Shown: positions 44,400 through 56,342, counted from the first letter of the stretch. The stretch is 64,000 nucleotides of DNA from Cryptomeria japonica (GCF_030272615.1 NC_081406.1:185911770-185975769), one strand, 5' to 3'. Translations and numbers: made by a program. Notes: a model not told the origin generated them from the sequence alone.

Positions 44400-46450
44400 A
44401 AAAAACCATCGAAAATCAAAAACATGGCAACACATTGTACATACTCACCTGCATAGATACAAAACAAACATTGACAAAATCCTCACACAATGATCACTTA
44501 CCAATCAAACCACACAATCAACATCAACAAATCGGAAATTGTCTTTAACAAGGATGCATCCTTCCTTACCAAAACAGAGACAAAAGTGACATTTTCTTTG
44601 ACAAGAAAATTATGTTAAGCTATCAAATACTTGGTTGATTTGTGAGTACAATCATTCGTTTATCTGTATCGGGATCTTTCAGCATTGTTTTGTATCATTT
44701 GCGCATTATTTCCGATGAAGTTCTGGGGCATGTACTAATGGTGTCTATGTGGGAAGTTCACTAAGCTACGTGATCTTATGCCAAATACAGTCATAGATCA
44801 TTACGGCTTGCTGACTATAGCGTATACCTCGACCATATGAGCATGAACCATTACCAAGGATCCTTATTCTTTATTCTTTATGTATATACTGTTTGTTTGT
44901 AGGAACAATGCTCTTTCTTTGGTTCCTCCTACCTCATCCAAACTGGATAAAGGTTTTATCTCTTATTACGGTATGCACTTGTCTCAGGATATGATCAGCC
45001 TAAGATCAAGGAGGACGATCCAAGTCATGCATGAACGGAGATAATCCTTGTCTATTCTGCAAGCAATACTCTAGTCAACTTGACCCTTATATCAAGTCAT
45101 TTGTATTAACTTGCTATATAAAATCCATGTAAGGAATACTCAGGTCATCTTGAATCATTATGTCAAGATGCTTGTATTCTCTTCCAACATTTTTAAGCTC
45201 AATGATGAAAATAGAGCACTATGGATCATCATTTCATCTCATCTATTTATATCTTGCATTTCGTTGCATGTCACCCATCCATTCATTCATTCATATGTAG
45301 GATTTATATGCAAAAGTGACCATTAAAGTTGGTCTTGGATACAATCACGACCGAGTACTCTGATACATCATCAATGCATCATGCAAAGTCTTAAAAACCT
45401 TGCATTCCTCATGGTCATATCATCATCGCATTTAGTTGCATCTTGCATTAAGTCCATTCATGTCATTTTTAACTTAATATTGCATATAGTTCATTTTTGA
45501 CATTAGTTTTCATTAATCATTTGCATCATTACATCAATCATAAATAATTAGATTCATCCGTGGGATCAAATTGTCTTTGATTGTTTTAAAATCATTTACT
45601 AGGCATTCATTTAGTGTCAATTATCCATCATCATTTCATCATCCTTTATCATTTATTATTGCATCCATTCATTAGTGAAAAAGTGCATTCATTCATCCAT
45701 TTATTAAAGTATCTTATTATGCTCATTTTAGGATTCATTCACATTGCATTCATTATCCTTTTTCATTGCATCAAGGTACAATTATTAAAACCATAAGTTG
45801 TAATATCCTCATATTATCATTTGTATTTAAATATTTAAAAAGCATTTAGAATCATAAATCCATTTGTTTCCAAACATTGGTTCATACCATTATATATATA
45901 TCCATTATACATAGGCATTTATTTCAACATTATCATATAAACATTTGTACTTTACATTTTGTTTATCCATATTACATTCCTCTAAAAACATCTAGATGCA
46001 TATCCATACATAAAATCATTCATCCAACCATTGCATTAACATCATCGCATAAATTATCATTGCATAGGAAACACCAAAATCCTGTTCATAAATCATCATA
46101 AGCATACATCGTCATCATGGCATTACATACATAAAGCATTACATCAAAAATCAAACAAATCATACATATATAAACCTGCATTCATATGTCAATATCCCAC
46201 ATCATACATCATCATAAAAACACATGCATATAAGAAACATCTCATCAAATGCATACATATAAACATATCCATCTAAGCAATCACTCATCATCCTGCATAA
46301 ACATCCATACATATCAACTGCATATCATCAAAATATGGGATCTCCTCATATATATCATCTCATATATCAGAGTACAATGAAGTCTACAAAATCGGCTACC
46401 AAGAGCCATCGAAGATATAGTCCAAAAAATAAACAATGATACATATACAT
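44400..46450 (+). other. Long 3' untranslated region of L, CAT-rich
   Basis: No gene seen. From about 45200 to 46300 the sequence is dominated by words such as CATCAT, CATTCATTCATCC and ACATACATA, giving long low-quality ORFs without domain content. It separates integrase from the antisense PMD gene. Confidence 0.65.
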
Positions 46451-46789
46451 ATATGCAAAAATGCTCTCTCAAATGCCACTCTGGCCAGATGCTGTACCAC
46501 CATCACCACCTGCTCCCACACTGGTGCCCACTCCACCTGATCCATCTCTCTGTGGAGGCCTCATCGAACCCCCACTCACTCCTGCATCCCCTGATCTCTC
46601 CCTCCACAGAGGACCTATCACACCCCCACTTCTCTGCACCCTCTATGATCTCTCTGATCTGGCCTGCCGCATCTGAGAATAGCTAAGAGCTCACTGACTA
46701 GCTGGCACCACCTGCTCATATAAACCCCACCAGTAATTTATCTATGCCTGTGCTCGTCGCATCTCCCTTATCACCTCCCCCATAGGCTC

Positions 46790-48462
46790 CTATGCTCCTA
46801 CTCCAATCCACACTCTCTCCTGCAGCTCTACCAATCTCTCCACTGCACTATCCCTCTCTTGCAACACCACCGCCAACTCTGACTCCCATGCAAATAGCTG
46901 CACATCCCTAGCTGCCACCTCCACCTGCAAATCCTCTACTTGGGTCTGCAAATGTGCTATCATGTGATCTCGAAGATCTCCAGTGGCTCCCCCCCCGGTC
47001 TCCATCACAGCCTCACCTGTACCACCCTCTCCAGTAGCTCCCTCCCCTCTGTCCATCGGGATCTCCCTCTCCATCCCCCTCACACCCAGCCAAACTCCTC
47101 CCTGTATCAATGGTCCCTGTGCTATCCATAGAGGCAGTCCACCTCTCCCACTCCACTGAATCCACATCCCCAACCCACCACCTCCTCCACCTCCTCCTCC
47201 TCCACCACCTCCTCCTCCACCCTCTCCTCCACCTCCTCCACCTGCCCTCAGTCCTCGACCTACTGCCCTCCTCCGTCTCCATCCCCTCTCATCCTCAAAA
47301 TCCGAAATCGGCTCTACTGGATCTGATATCCATAGGATCGGGTGCACTGCCCGGTACTGCGTGTACTCATCTGCTACTCCTACATCCACGACCCTCGGTC
47401 GTATATCCCATGGTCTCACCTGCAGCATTTGAAACTCTGCCAATGCCTAATCATATGACAACACTGACCCCCATGCGTACCTCTTTTGAATCACCCGAGC
47501 ATACTCCCCTGATCCACTAGGCAGTCCCTGCTGTCGTCCAAACTGTCTCAGAACTCTCCCGAGCACCTGTCTCTCCACATGGTATGAGGTCCTTCCAATG
47601 AAAAATTGGGTCATAAAAACATAGGGCAGTGCCTCTGCATCATCATCTCATGGCTCACACTCCAGGTATGGTCGCCATATAACTGCATCTAGATCATCCA
47701 GTGCCCGCCGCCACCACTCTAACTTCCCCAGGTGGGGATGACTCATCATGCCGCTATACATGAACATATATAGCTGATCTACTACACGAAACCTCAAACT
47801 CACTGGTCGAGTCACTGGTAGGTGCTCCCAGGCCCAAATATGTAGAAGCGTCACGCCCACTGCTAAGGAACCCCTCCCCCAGTAAACCACCTCATGCAGC
47901 TCCTGATACAAGTGCGCAGTATGCACGACCCCCACGCAAATCAAGTCCCCTTGGTAATCATCATCTCGATCACCTGCCCCCACCCCATGGCCAAACCATG
48001 TGATCGCCTGTCTGGACAAAGAAGTCCTCCCACGATACCTGATAAGACTGCTGGTAGAGGCTCATATAATGCCGCTATCTCCTCCCAAGCAATCGAGCCG
48101 TCATCAATAAAAACGTCCTCATCAAAAAACCTCTGAACTGCAAGGGTCCCCCAAGATCTGTCATATGTAACCAGCTCCCCCTGAATCAGAATCTGTAGGA
48201 TGCGCCACACATCCTCTAGGGTCACTGTCATCTCCCCCTGTGCCAGATGGAAGGTGCACGTCTCGCTATGCCACCGCTCAGCTAACGCTATGATCAAACC
48301 GTGATTCATCCGAATCACGGGCATGTGCATCACCTCATACAATCCAGTAGCAGCAATACAATCTATTTCTACCTCTGTCAATCAATCCCGCAACCCCTGT
48401 GTCGCAGGATGTCTCTCACATAACTGCAACACACCTAGATCCTCCTGCACATAGACATTCAT
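46790..48462 (-). pseudogene. Antisense plant mobile domain (PMD) gene inside element L
   Basis: The likely start is the ATG at 48462 (MNVYVQEDLGVLQLCERHPA). It continues past one TGA to IAATGLYEVMHMPVIRMNHG, ALAERWHSETCTFHLAQGEM, TVTLEDVWRILQILIQGE and GGLLCPDRRSHG. After one frameshift near 48000: HLYQELHEVV, LLHIWAWEHLPVTRPVSLRF, DAVIWRPYLECEP and VERQVLGRVLRQFGRQQGLP. RWxxETHTFHLxxGEMTxTLxDV and the IWAWE..P..RP block are hallmarks of the aminotransferase-like plant mobile domain of MAIN/MAIL proteins and their transposon relatives. A Glu/Arg and poly-Gly tail and a coiled coil follow to 46790. It is GC-richer than the rest of L. Its role in the element is unknown. Confidence 0.85.
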
Positions 48463-48727
48463 CAATCACCATCAGTTGTTTTGTTTTCAAACTTTCTTAA
48501 GTTTAAACCTAGACTATCGACAAATACTTTGATCAAGTATCTTCGAGTCTCAACAGGTAAGCAATCATGGCCACCTAGACTTCAATGGGCATTTATCCTA
48601 AAAATGACCTAAGTCTCATCAGGCTGCTATGGTTCAAAACAACTCCCACTTCACATTGCCATCCATCCATCATTGGCATCAAGAGATTTTCTTCATCCAA
48701 ACTGGGGCATCTCTTTATCCTAAAATA

Positions 48728-49040
48728 AAAGCGCTATTTTACCAACAAAAGTGCTAGTTTCTCAACAATAGCGCTACAACCCTAACAAAAGCACTCAATA
48801 AGCTATCCAATAGTGCTCAAACTACAAATGTGCTAAAACACCTACGCAGTAGCGCTAATTAAGAGTAATAGCGCTCAATTAAGCACTCAATAGCACTTAT
48901 TAATCAATAGCACCTAAAAATGCATACAATAGCGCTAAAACATTTCAAAAGCACTCAAACAATAGGCCAATAGTGCCATTGCAACACCATAGCGCTAGTT
49001 CATTGAGCAAAAGCGCCAAAACTATAGTTTCGGCGCTATT
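48728..49040 (-). repeat. Second AGCGCT repeat array, upstream of the PMD gene
   Basis: About sixteen copies; on the minus strand they read TAGCGCTATTG, TAGCACTTTTG, GAGTGCTTTTG and similar, the same form as the plus-strand leader array of L. It begins about 270 bases before the PMD start codon, so on each strand the array precedes a gene in the same orientation. Confidence 0.8.
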
Positions 49041-49590
49041 GCTCCGACTCAATTTGGACTCAGCAAAAAGCCTATAAAAAATGCTTAAAAATTCAAAATT
49101 CCAATTTACGTGCCCCTGGTCTGTAGTCGTCTGGCTGCTGGAACCATCAGACTCGCTCAAATCTGTGCTTTGTAATCGATATCGGCATCCTGACTGTTGC
49201 TCACTCCTCCAAAATGTCACTATCAGAGCTCTGGTTTCACACTAGTCGCAGTCACAAATGATCCTATTTTCATCCCTTTCACCCCATTTATACCCTTCAC
49301 CGTCACCATAACTCCCCCCCCGCTCACTGCCATGGTCCCCGTAAACTTCCTGAGCTCCCCATTTATCCATTTTACCCACATTTTCTTCTATTTTTCACCT
49401 GTATGGCTAACTCCTTTTCTTCTAAAACCCTGCCAATTTGCATTCTTTTTCGAGAGATCGCCCAATTTTTCAAAAAATTTCGGCCCATCTCTCAAGGGGG
49501 CATACCACCCATTAAATTAACATTTTATGGGGCATTTTCTTCACACCAGTTTTTCTTTCTTTGAAACGATGCGATAAACCGCACCGTCTC
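49041..49590. other. Unassigned DNA between AGCGCT array and polypurine tract
   Basis: No coding content recognised. A C-run with CCCCCCCGCTCACTGCC lies near 49313-49330. If the PMD gene has its own promoter, it should lie here on the minus strand; the only candidate is a weak TTTTTATAGG at about 49070-49079. Confidence 0.4.
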
Positions 49591-49603
49591 AAAGAGGGGC
49601 AAA
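49591..49603 (+). other. Polypurine tract of element L
   Basis: AAAGAGGGGCAAA immediately before the TGTACTCACACAAATCTG start of the 3' LTR. It fixes the LTR start and the plus-strand orientation of L. Confidence 0.88.
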
Positions 49604-50992
49604 TGTACTCACACAAATCTGTCCAACTTAATTAAATAAATATTCGCTATTTATTTGATTAAAAATCCACTAGCCATCAGTTAATTACATTAATATTTAA
49701 TTAATTCATCTTCAAACATTCTCCATTTAATTAAATAAATTATTCAATTTATTTTAATTAATTCATTAAATCAAATTCACAATCAATTAAATAAATAAAA
49801 TCTATTTATTTAATTAAAGTCCCCTTTTCCTCTTTTAAATAAATTAAATAAAAATATTTATTTAAATCATTTATTCCCCCCCCCCCCCCTTGCATTTTCC
49901 TACAAATGCAACTTGCACACATTTATTGGAATAAATGAATTTTATTTTAATAAAATCCTATTTTCCCTCACCCACCAAATCCACTTGCAAAATCTAATCC
50001 CCTTCTAGATTCTTCTAACCCCTTCCTAATTAACCTAATCCATCCCCTAATTATTGTCACAATCCTAAACAAACTAGAGTCACTTCTCAAAGACTTCAAA
50101 AGTCTTTGAAAAGCATTTAATGCTTTGTGTGTTCAACAAATTAACCCCCAAAGTCTTCAAACACCAATAATGGCTCTTACATGACCATTTATGGCTCTTA
50201 CATAACCATTTATAGTTATTTCAAACTTGTCCCCCCAAGTATTTATTGCTTTGACCATATTTATCCTTCTTGCCTTTGCACAAGAATTTATCCATTGAAT
50301 AAAAGCTTTATTATTTGAATAAAGAGTTTATTCATTCAATTAACCTTGACTTTAACTCCCAAAGCCATGTCAAGCATTTAATGCTTATTCCTTCTCCTCT
50401 CAACCTATCTCACATTGACACTTGTCATCCTGAGATTGGGTTGAAAGCCCTCACATGGATTTGAAATCATTCAATCCTGACCCTTGTTGAGATTACTCAA
50501 TCTCAACCATCCATTGCTCCATTTTTCCTATAAATAGAGCCCATTTCTTCATAATCCAGATCCTGAAAACTTGTATGCATTTAACCTATAGGCATTTTAG
50601 AGAGCATTTAGCATAGCAAACTAAAATCTTGTTATTTTGGTTATCAATCATTTTTAAATAGCATCGAGTATTTTAGTTTTTCATTTTATATTTTGAGCAA
50701 AATACCCAAATCTCAATCCTCCATAAACATCCATAGTGCAAAAAGTTGTTGAGAGCTACACTATTTTGGAACTTGGAGAGGAGAGGAACAAGGGAGAAGG
50801 AGCTAAGAGCATGCCAAGAGGTATTTGGAGATACCTCATCATATTTGCTTCTTTAGTTAAATATGCTTTCATGTTTTTAGTATCTCTTTTGATATGCCTA
50901 TTTAGATAAGTTTTTTTATTGATTAACACTAACGGTTTCTTGTGTGTGTGTTATTTATCACAGACTAACCTTGTACATTTAGCAGAGCATCA
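49604..50992 (+). repeat. 3' LTR of element L (short-LTR reading)
   Basis: Matches 32492-33878 along its length with a low level of substitutions and indels, including a longer C-run near 49877 and TATA box TATAAATA at 50529-50536. It is followed by TTTGGTGAACCCAACATG, the same putative primer site as after the 5' LTR. Confidence 0.65.
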
Positions 50993-53394
50993 TTTGGTGA
51001 ACCCAACATGAATCCAAACACCAAAAAGATCATTTTTTTTTTACCAATAACATGTTTAAATGTTGAAAATGTCACACAGGTTGTGCTTTAACGCTATTGA
51101 ACTCATTCTAGCGCTATTGATACTTGTTGTTCTAGCGCTATTGTATCAAGTTTAGCGCTTTTGACACTGTTTTGGTGCTTTTGACACTGTTTTGGCATTA
51201 TTGACCCTGTTTTGGCGCATCTGCCTTCTCTGTCTTTCTTTTTTTTTTAGCGCTTTTGTGTTAAATAGCGCTTCTGTTCAAACACAGACTACCACTATTG
51301 TAACAGAACGTTGTAAAAAGGACCTTGTAACCGAAAAAGTGAAAGTTCTTTTAGGCTTGTGGAAGCCCCCCTTAGACATGGATTTTACTAACCGATTGTT
51401 GTTTGTGTAGGTTTAAAACTCACCCTTAAAAAAAAAAAAAAAAATCACAAACTTTATTTTGGTGCTTTAGAAACTTGAACAAACAAACTTTCCTTGCTTT
51501 CTAGTTAGAGTCACTTGTTTCTTTGGTGCATTAAAACTGAACAAAACAAACATTTGTTTTCTTGCAAGTTAGGAAACACACTTCATTTGGTTCTTAAAAT
51601 CAACACTTCCATTCTTTCTTGCATCAAAAGAATTTACAATCCACACTTCTATTTTTTATGCACATAAAATACACAATCAACTTGTTTAAAATTTTTTGCA
51701 AAAATGATTTTACTTCATGCAAACATGTTTGTCATTAAGTTGACCAGGATTTGAAATTCTAGTTTACTCAAACATATTTCCTTTGAAGTTAAAACGAACA
51801 CCATGACTGTTGGAGCAACATCTCCAAATAGTTAGATCACATTGCAATAACAGATTAAAAAGAACAAGTGTTTTTCATAGTTGACACACTTGTGCAAAAA
51901 GGTTGGTCGAGTGGTCCTACTTCTAACACACACTATCCTCTCCCTTGGCTTTCGTGGTCCTAGGTGCAAGAGAAACATGTTAGTAACACTCAAAATTTTT
52001 ATTTTTTTTAAGAGAGGCCTGCCAAGAGACACATCACTCTTGGGAATGATCTCATGCGGTAAATCCTTCGAGCCACTATAAAAATCAGGTGAGAGCGAAA
52101 GCTGTAGCCTTGGGTATAGTTGTTCCTATAGTGTAACTGGCCGAAAAGACATATGGGCCCCACCACTAGTTACAAGGCTCTTAAGTGAATCACTGCAGAA
52201 TGAACTTATGTCCAAAAACATCGAACATGACTAAACACCTTTAAGTAGTAGCCCATCCGTTCTGTTGATTGAGGATATTTGCGATATAATTTAGTGCAAG
52301 AGCATAGATGGTTTTGCTCCCAAGATACTCACCATACATATTTCCTTTAGTAGAAACATAGCTTTTTGAAAAGTCACTTGTGGCTTGATAAAAGTGGTGA
52401 CTCCCCCATCATAGGGATCATCTATTTGTTATGCTCGTGCAAGACTTAATATATCACATCCTTACTCGCCACGGCAGGATTCATAAGGTATGTAGTACCA
52501 AAGTCGAAGAAATATCAAGATGTGGGCTAAATTTATCACAACTGGCCATTTGACCTTAGGGATAAAAAGTGTTTGAAGTGTGTTCGTTTTAAAGACCAAG
52601 TGCAAATTGAGCTGACTTCAGGCTTTGGAAATACACCTTAAAAATACATCTAAAGGAAGGGTCATATACAAGTCCAAGGATTGGGTTGATCTAGACCCAT
52701 ACTCATTTGTGCCTTTGGGGGCAACATTCTTGTGTTTGTGTGCTTGCTTTGTTTTCTTGTCAAAAAAAAAATTAGAAAATCACTTCCAAAAACAAAGTAT
52801 TTATCCAACCAAACACATCAAAAAAAAAGTGCAAACAACAAAAGTATCAATAAACTTTATGAGCATTCTTCACATCTTGCGAAAGAAGAAGCATCATCAA
52901 AATATCAACTTGAAAAGAAGACCATTAAGCTCAAAGACTTTGATCAAAAGGAGAAAATTCTTCTATACAAATAGACAAATCTTTGTCTCCCATAGAGTTT
53001 TTATGCATCACATGCACCTCTACCTTCAAGGAAAAACAAACGAATTTGATTCAAAATCATTGAACCGCAGAGCTTTTATGCAATATAGAGCTCCGAGTTA
53101 TCACAAAAACCAAGGAGGTAAGATTAATCCCAACTTTTTCCCAAATGTCTGTATCACATACAACACAGCTCGAGAAATACCACCAACACCCGAAAGAGAA
53201 GAGGTAGAGTTTGTCCCATTTGTGACACAAAGTTTTTATTGAAGTTGAAAACATTTCATCCATTATCTTACTCATACATCATCATTTCATCATCAATCCA
53301 TCCCAACTCTCAAAACATTAAGAGGTTCTTGTCCCAAGTTCTCTTTTAGATATTGCTTGAAATCAAAAAACATCACATCCCTTTATAGATTGTT
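50993..53394 (+). repeat. Second, truncated copy of the L leader after the 3' LTR
   Basis: Direct repeat of 33879-36276: primer site, AGCGCT array (51080-51310), poly-A run and the ORF1-like frame (52625-53242). Homology ends at GATTGTT (53394); the next base onward is minus-strand element M. If the LTR is really 3.79 kb this is simply its second half, lacking the last six bases. If the LTR is 1.39 kb, a second internal region begins here, as in tandem or recombined elements. Confidence 0.7.
52625..53242 (+). CDS. Second copy of possible ORF1 of L
   Basis: Open for 205 codons and nearly identical to 35518-36110 (KSKDWVDLDPYSFVPLGATF, then the Lys/Arg-rich body). One fewer T in a T-run near 53140 changes the frame, so this copy ends TAREIPPTPEREEVEFVPFV, a more ordinary-looking tail than in the first copy. 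Function unknown; it may not be a gene. Confidence 0.22.
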   Translation: MEIHLKNTSKGRVIYKSKDWVDLDPYSFVPLGATFLCLCACFVFLSKKKLENHFQKQSIYPTKHIKKKVQTTKVSINFMSILHILRKKKHHQNINLKRRPLSSKTLIKRRKFFYTNRQIFVSHRVFMHHMHLYLQGKTNEFDSKSLNRRAFMQYRAPSYHKNQGGKINPNFFPNVCITYNTAREIPPTPEREEVEFVPFVTQSFY

Positions 53395-53793
53395 GTTGGA
53401 TTTGCTTGACAATCCTAACTCTTCTTTGTTTGGCTTCCTAAATAAGATCCGCTTAGGAACATCTTCCGCTTCTTTATCTTTAGTAGCGGTTTTATCTTTT
53501 TCCTCTAGTTTCTGGCGCCAATTATTTGTAGAGACATTACAAGAATGATTGTTGATGTCACTCTCTTTCTCATCTTCTTCACCAGAGTCATACTCCAAAA
53601 ACTTAATTATAGATGAACCAAACTCCTGATCAGTTTCATCTTCAATATATTCTTCAATTTTCTCACTGGTTAAATTCATCTGCATAAACCAGCTCATTTC
53701 AAGGCAAGAACTTCCAACATGATCTGTGGTGAGGTTAAAGTAACACATCGTAGTGGTTTGGCAATTACTTGTGGATGGGTGTTCGATGGCCAA
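53395..53793 (-). pseudogene. Element M nucleocapsid region
   Basis: Reads MAIEHPSTSNCQTTTMCYFN, with CYFNLTTDHVGSSC as a degraded zinc knuckle (second Cys lost), then an acidic stretch (EEYIEDETDQEFGSSIIKFL) and KRILFRKPNKEELGLSSKSN. It is cut at 53394 by element L. The protease of M resumes on the far side at 32491, but the two ends do not meet cleanly, so some sequence was lost at insertion or later. Confidence 0.65.
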
Positions 53794-55412
53794 CCTTGGT
53801 GTAGGGTTTTCGATTTTGTTGATTAGGATAATTTCTCCTAGGAATATCCTGATATAAAGGTGGTGGATTCTATGGAAACTATTTCTTCAACTGGAGCAAA
53901 TCATTAGCCAACTTTTGAACCATTGGATCAGTGGTTAAAGGGTTGGCTTGCGTCTTTCCTTTCTGCAATTCTTTGTTCGATTTTCTTGCACTTAATAGGT
54001 CATCTTCGACCTCAATAGCTAGCCTTTGTGCCGCTACAAGATCAAGAACTCATCCTCGCCTTATTTGCAAACTTATATCAGGAGGTTGTGCATTAATAAA
54101 GAAACACTTTTGATTTTCCTCTATAGGTCTCTTATCAACCGCAAGTCTATTCACGAGTTTGTTGAGTTGTGCCACAAATTCTCTAATAGGTTCATGCACT
54201 TCTTTCTTCATCTGTGTCAACTGTGCCAAAAGCAAGTGTCCATCATCGACAGTTTTGAACCTGTCTTCAAATCTTTGTATCAGAGTCGCCCAATTATGGC
54301 TAGAACCTACTTTGAGCTAATCAAACCACTCAGTTGTAGCGTCAACAAGAGTTTCAACAAAGAGTTGAACATAAACATCTTCGTATTGAACTCCAAGAAT
54401 TGCACATATGGTAAAGAAAGCACTGATGTGATCTTCTGCAGAAACTTTTCCATCTCCTGAAAATTTTGGAAGATGCTTTCTTGAGCCAGTTGGCAAGTCA
54501 TGTAACTGATTTCCCAAAGCCAAAAGACCTGTGGCAGCGCCCCAGGGAACGGGTGGAGGATTTTGTTGCATTATTGGTGGTATAAAATTTATAACAAGAG
54601 GAGGAAGTAAGGTTAAAGCTTGAAAAGATGGTGAATATATACTTGCTTTCTTAAGAGAAGAAGGTCTACTAGTAGACCTAACTTTCTTCTTATGAGATAT
54701 GAAAGATGTTGCAAAATTAATCTTATCTAGTTCAGCAAAATCAAGATCAAGAATACCCTTACTCCTATCACCTCTGGTATATCTTTTGCTTGCCAGTGTG
54801 TTTATTGGTTATTTTGCTCCAGCAGATTTTGCATGTGCTGAAAATTTTGCCTATCGTGCCTTGCAATTACAACGATTCTTTCAATGACGATCACCTCTTG
54901 TCCAATAGGTGCCCTCCTGAGAAGATCACCAAACTTTCCTTCTTCAACCAACACTTGATGTACTTGTTGATATTCTTGATCACTTTTGCGACTCTTCCAC
55001 GTGAGCCTATTGAACTGTAATATCGCATCTTCTTGTTTAGCTTGCACTTGATTTAGATTTGGTTGTAGGACTGGTGGGTTATGACGAGTCAGAACCATAA
55101 CTGGTCAGAGAACACAATATCTTATCTCCTAGGCTATCTTTGAACTTAAGGCTGATTCAACTCAACAACTAGGTTTATTCCTAAGAACATAGGAGGAAAT
55201 ATTTCCACTATTCTTTCGAAGACCACCACTGGATTTCTAACTTGTCTTTGTTCTTCTTCAAGAATTAAACTCACTCTCTCGTATTCAGTGGGATTTCTTC
55301 TATTTCACTAGGCTAAAGTATCCAACTTTGACACTATATTTTCTTGCTCAGCTTGAACCCAATTAAGATTTGGTTGCAGCATAGGAAACAAGTTTTCATG
55401 CGAAAGAACCAT
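53794..55412 (-). pseudogene. Element M gag, with duplicated N-terminal segment
   Basis: The first possible start is the ATG at 55412 (MVLSHENLFPMLQPNLNWVQ). A second, related start at 55098 reads MVLTRHNPPVLQPNLNQVQA and continues to EVIVIERIVVIARHDRQNFQ. The capsid part follows at 53931-54571: HLPKFSGDGKVSAEDHISAF, ATTEWFD, stop, FEDRFKTVDDGHLLLAQLTQ, VHEPIREFVAQLNKLVNRLA and FINAQPPDISLQIRRG, the standard Retrotrans_gag domain. Stops and frameshifts separate the blocks. The two N-terminal units are diverged, so the duplication is old. Confidence 0.82.
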
Positions 55413-55454
55413 CTTTCTTCATGGCAAAAAGAAAGAAAATGTCTTCTTGTTTTG

Positions 55455-55473
55455 ATCCCCAGTAGAGTTGCCA
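55455..55473 (-). other. Primer-binding site of element M
   Basis: On the element strand reads TGGCAACTCTACTGGGGAT, close to the TGGCGACTC...CTGGGGA primer site common in Tat/Ogre gypsy elements (tRNA-Arg type as I recall it). It lies seven bases from the LTR end CCAACA. Confidence 0.8.
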
Positions 55474-55479
55474 AAAATA

Positions 55480-56267
55480 TGTTGGTAAACAGATTTGTCA
55501 CCTAAAAATCTTAACTATGTGCACAATGGAGGAGCGACAAAAATTTCCCAACAGTTGGAGAGATCATTCTGTGGAGCATGATCTTCCTCTGCATTTGAGA
55601 GGGGCAGCTCCCTCGTATGATAGGTGTATTTGTATTTTTGAAGATAATTAACCTTGCGAATGAAAACAGAAAATTACTACAAATGGATTTAGAAGGAATC
55701 TTCACAACAAACATATGATTGCCACTTGGATTCCATTTACTTTTAAACATGTCACTATCAACTCTAGAATACGCATGAGGAGAGAGTGATACAACACATC
55801 TAACTTGCATAACATTTATATATTTCCAAGATACCAAAAAAACTTGTAACGTTATATGACCATTGTCTTCATGAAACTGGGAAAGTAATTTGCAAGCTTG
55901 CTATTGCAATATCATATGATAATCACATAACATCAAGCAAAAGAACACTTAACAATCATAGGAGCACTCCCAATTTGCCTTGTATTAAAAAATGATGAAA
56001 TAATACAATCCAAAATTTTCAGCTCTCCCAAAATCATAAAATCCAAAAAGCCCTTTTTTTCGTCTACATTTCTAGCATTTATAGTCTCTTCAAATAACTA
56101 CTTCATAACTAACTTGATTCTGAGTTAGTAACTAACTCATTTCTGTGCAAATTACAATAAGTTAATAACTTGCACATTTATGCGTGGAAATAGTCAACCT
56201 ATTAAACTTGACTCTATGCTATGGAAAATCAGCAATAAACTGAAGACTAATCACGTATCACATAACA
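55480..56267 (-). repeat. LTR next to the M primer site
   Basis: The left edge (TGTTGGTAAACAGATTTGTC in window orientation) is well defined by the primer site. The right edge is uncertain; CATAACA at 56261-56267 gives matching TGTT/AACA ends, but anything up to about 56340 is possible. A TATA box (TATAAATG on the minus strand, 56076-56083) supports a promoter reading leftwards into gag. No second copy is in the window. Confidence 0.6.
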
Positions 56268-56342
56268 AAATAAAATATACAAAGATGTGAACATGATGTC
56301 ACTTTTGACATTCCAAAAAGTATGCTAACTGATTATTTTCTT

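Larger units (their letters stand above)
32492..53394 (+). mobile_element. Gypsy element L, Ogre/Tat type, 20.9 kb, with duplicated LTR-plus-leader
   Basis: Order: LTR, leader with possible ORF1, gag, protease, G-patch-like, RT, RNase H, archaeal-type RNase H, integrase, long 3' region with antisense PMD gene, polypurine tract, LTR, second leader copy. Two RNase H domains, the gag type and a long leader before gag are hallmarks of Tat/Ogre elements. The gag-pol reading has 17 in-frame stops but only one frameshift. It lies between two parts of minus-strand element M. No target-site duplication is found (ATATA on the left; no match on the right), which fits a rearranged right end. Confidence 0.88.

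Noticed and set aside
45111-46101. Several His/Ile/Leu-rich ORFs
   Set aside because: They come from CAT/ATT-rich low-complexity sequence in the 3' region of L.
47110-47520. Plus-strand ORF rich in Leu, His and Pro opposite the PMD gene
   Set aside because: It is the mirror of the poly-Gly coding tract on the minus strand; it has no domain and exists because the repeat lacks stops in that frame.
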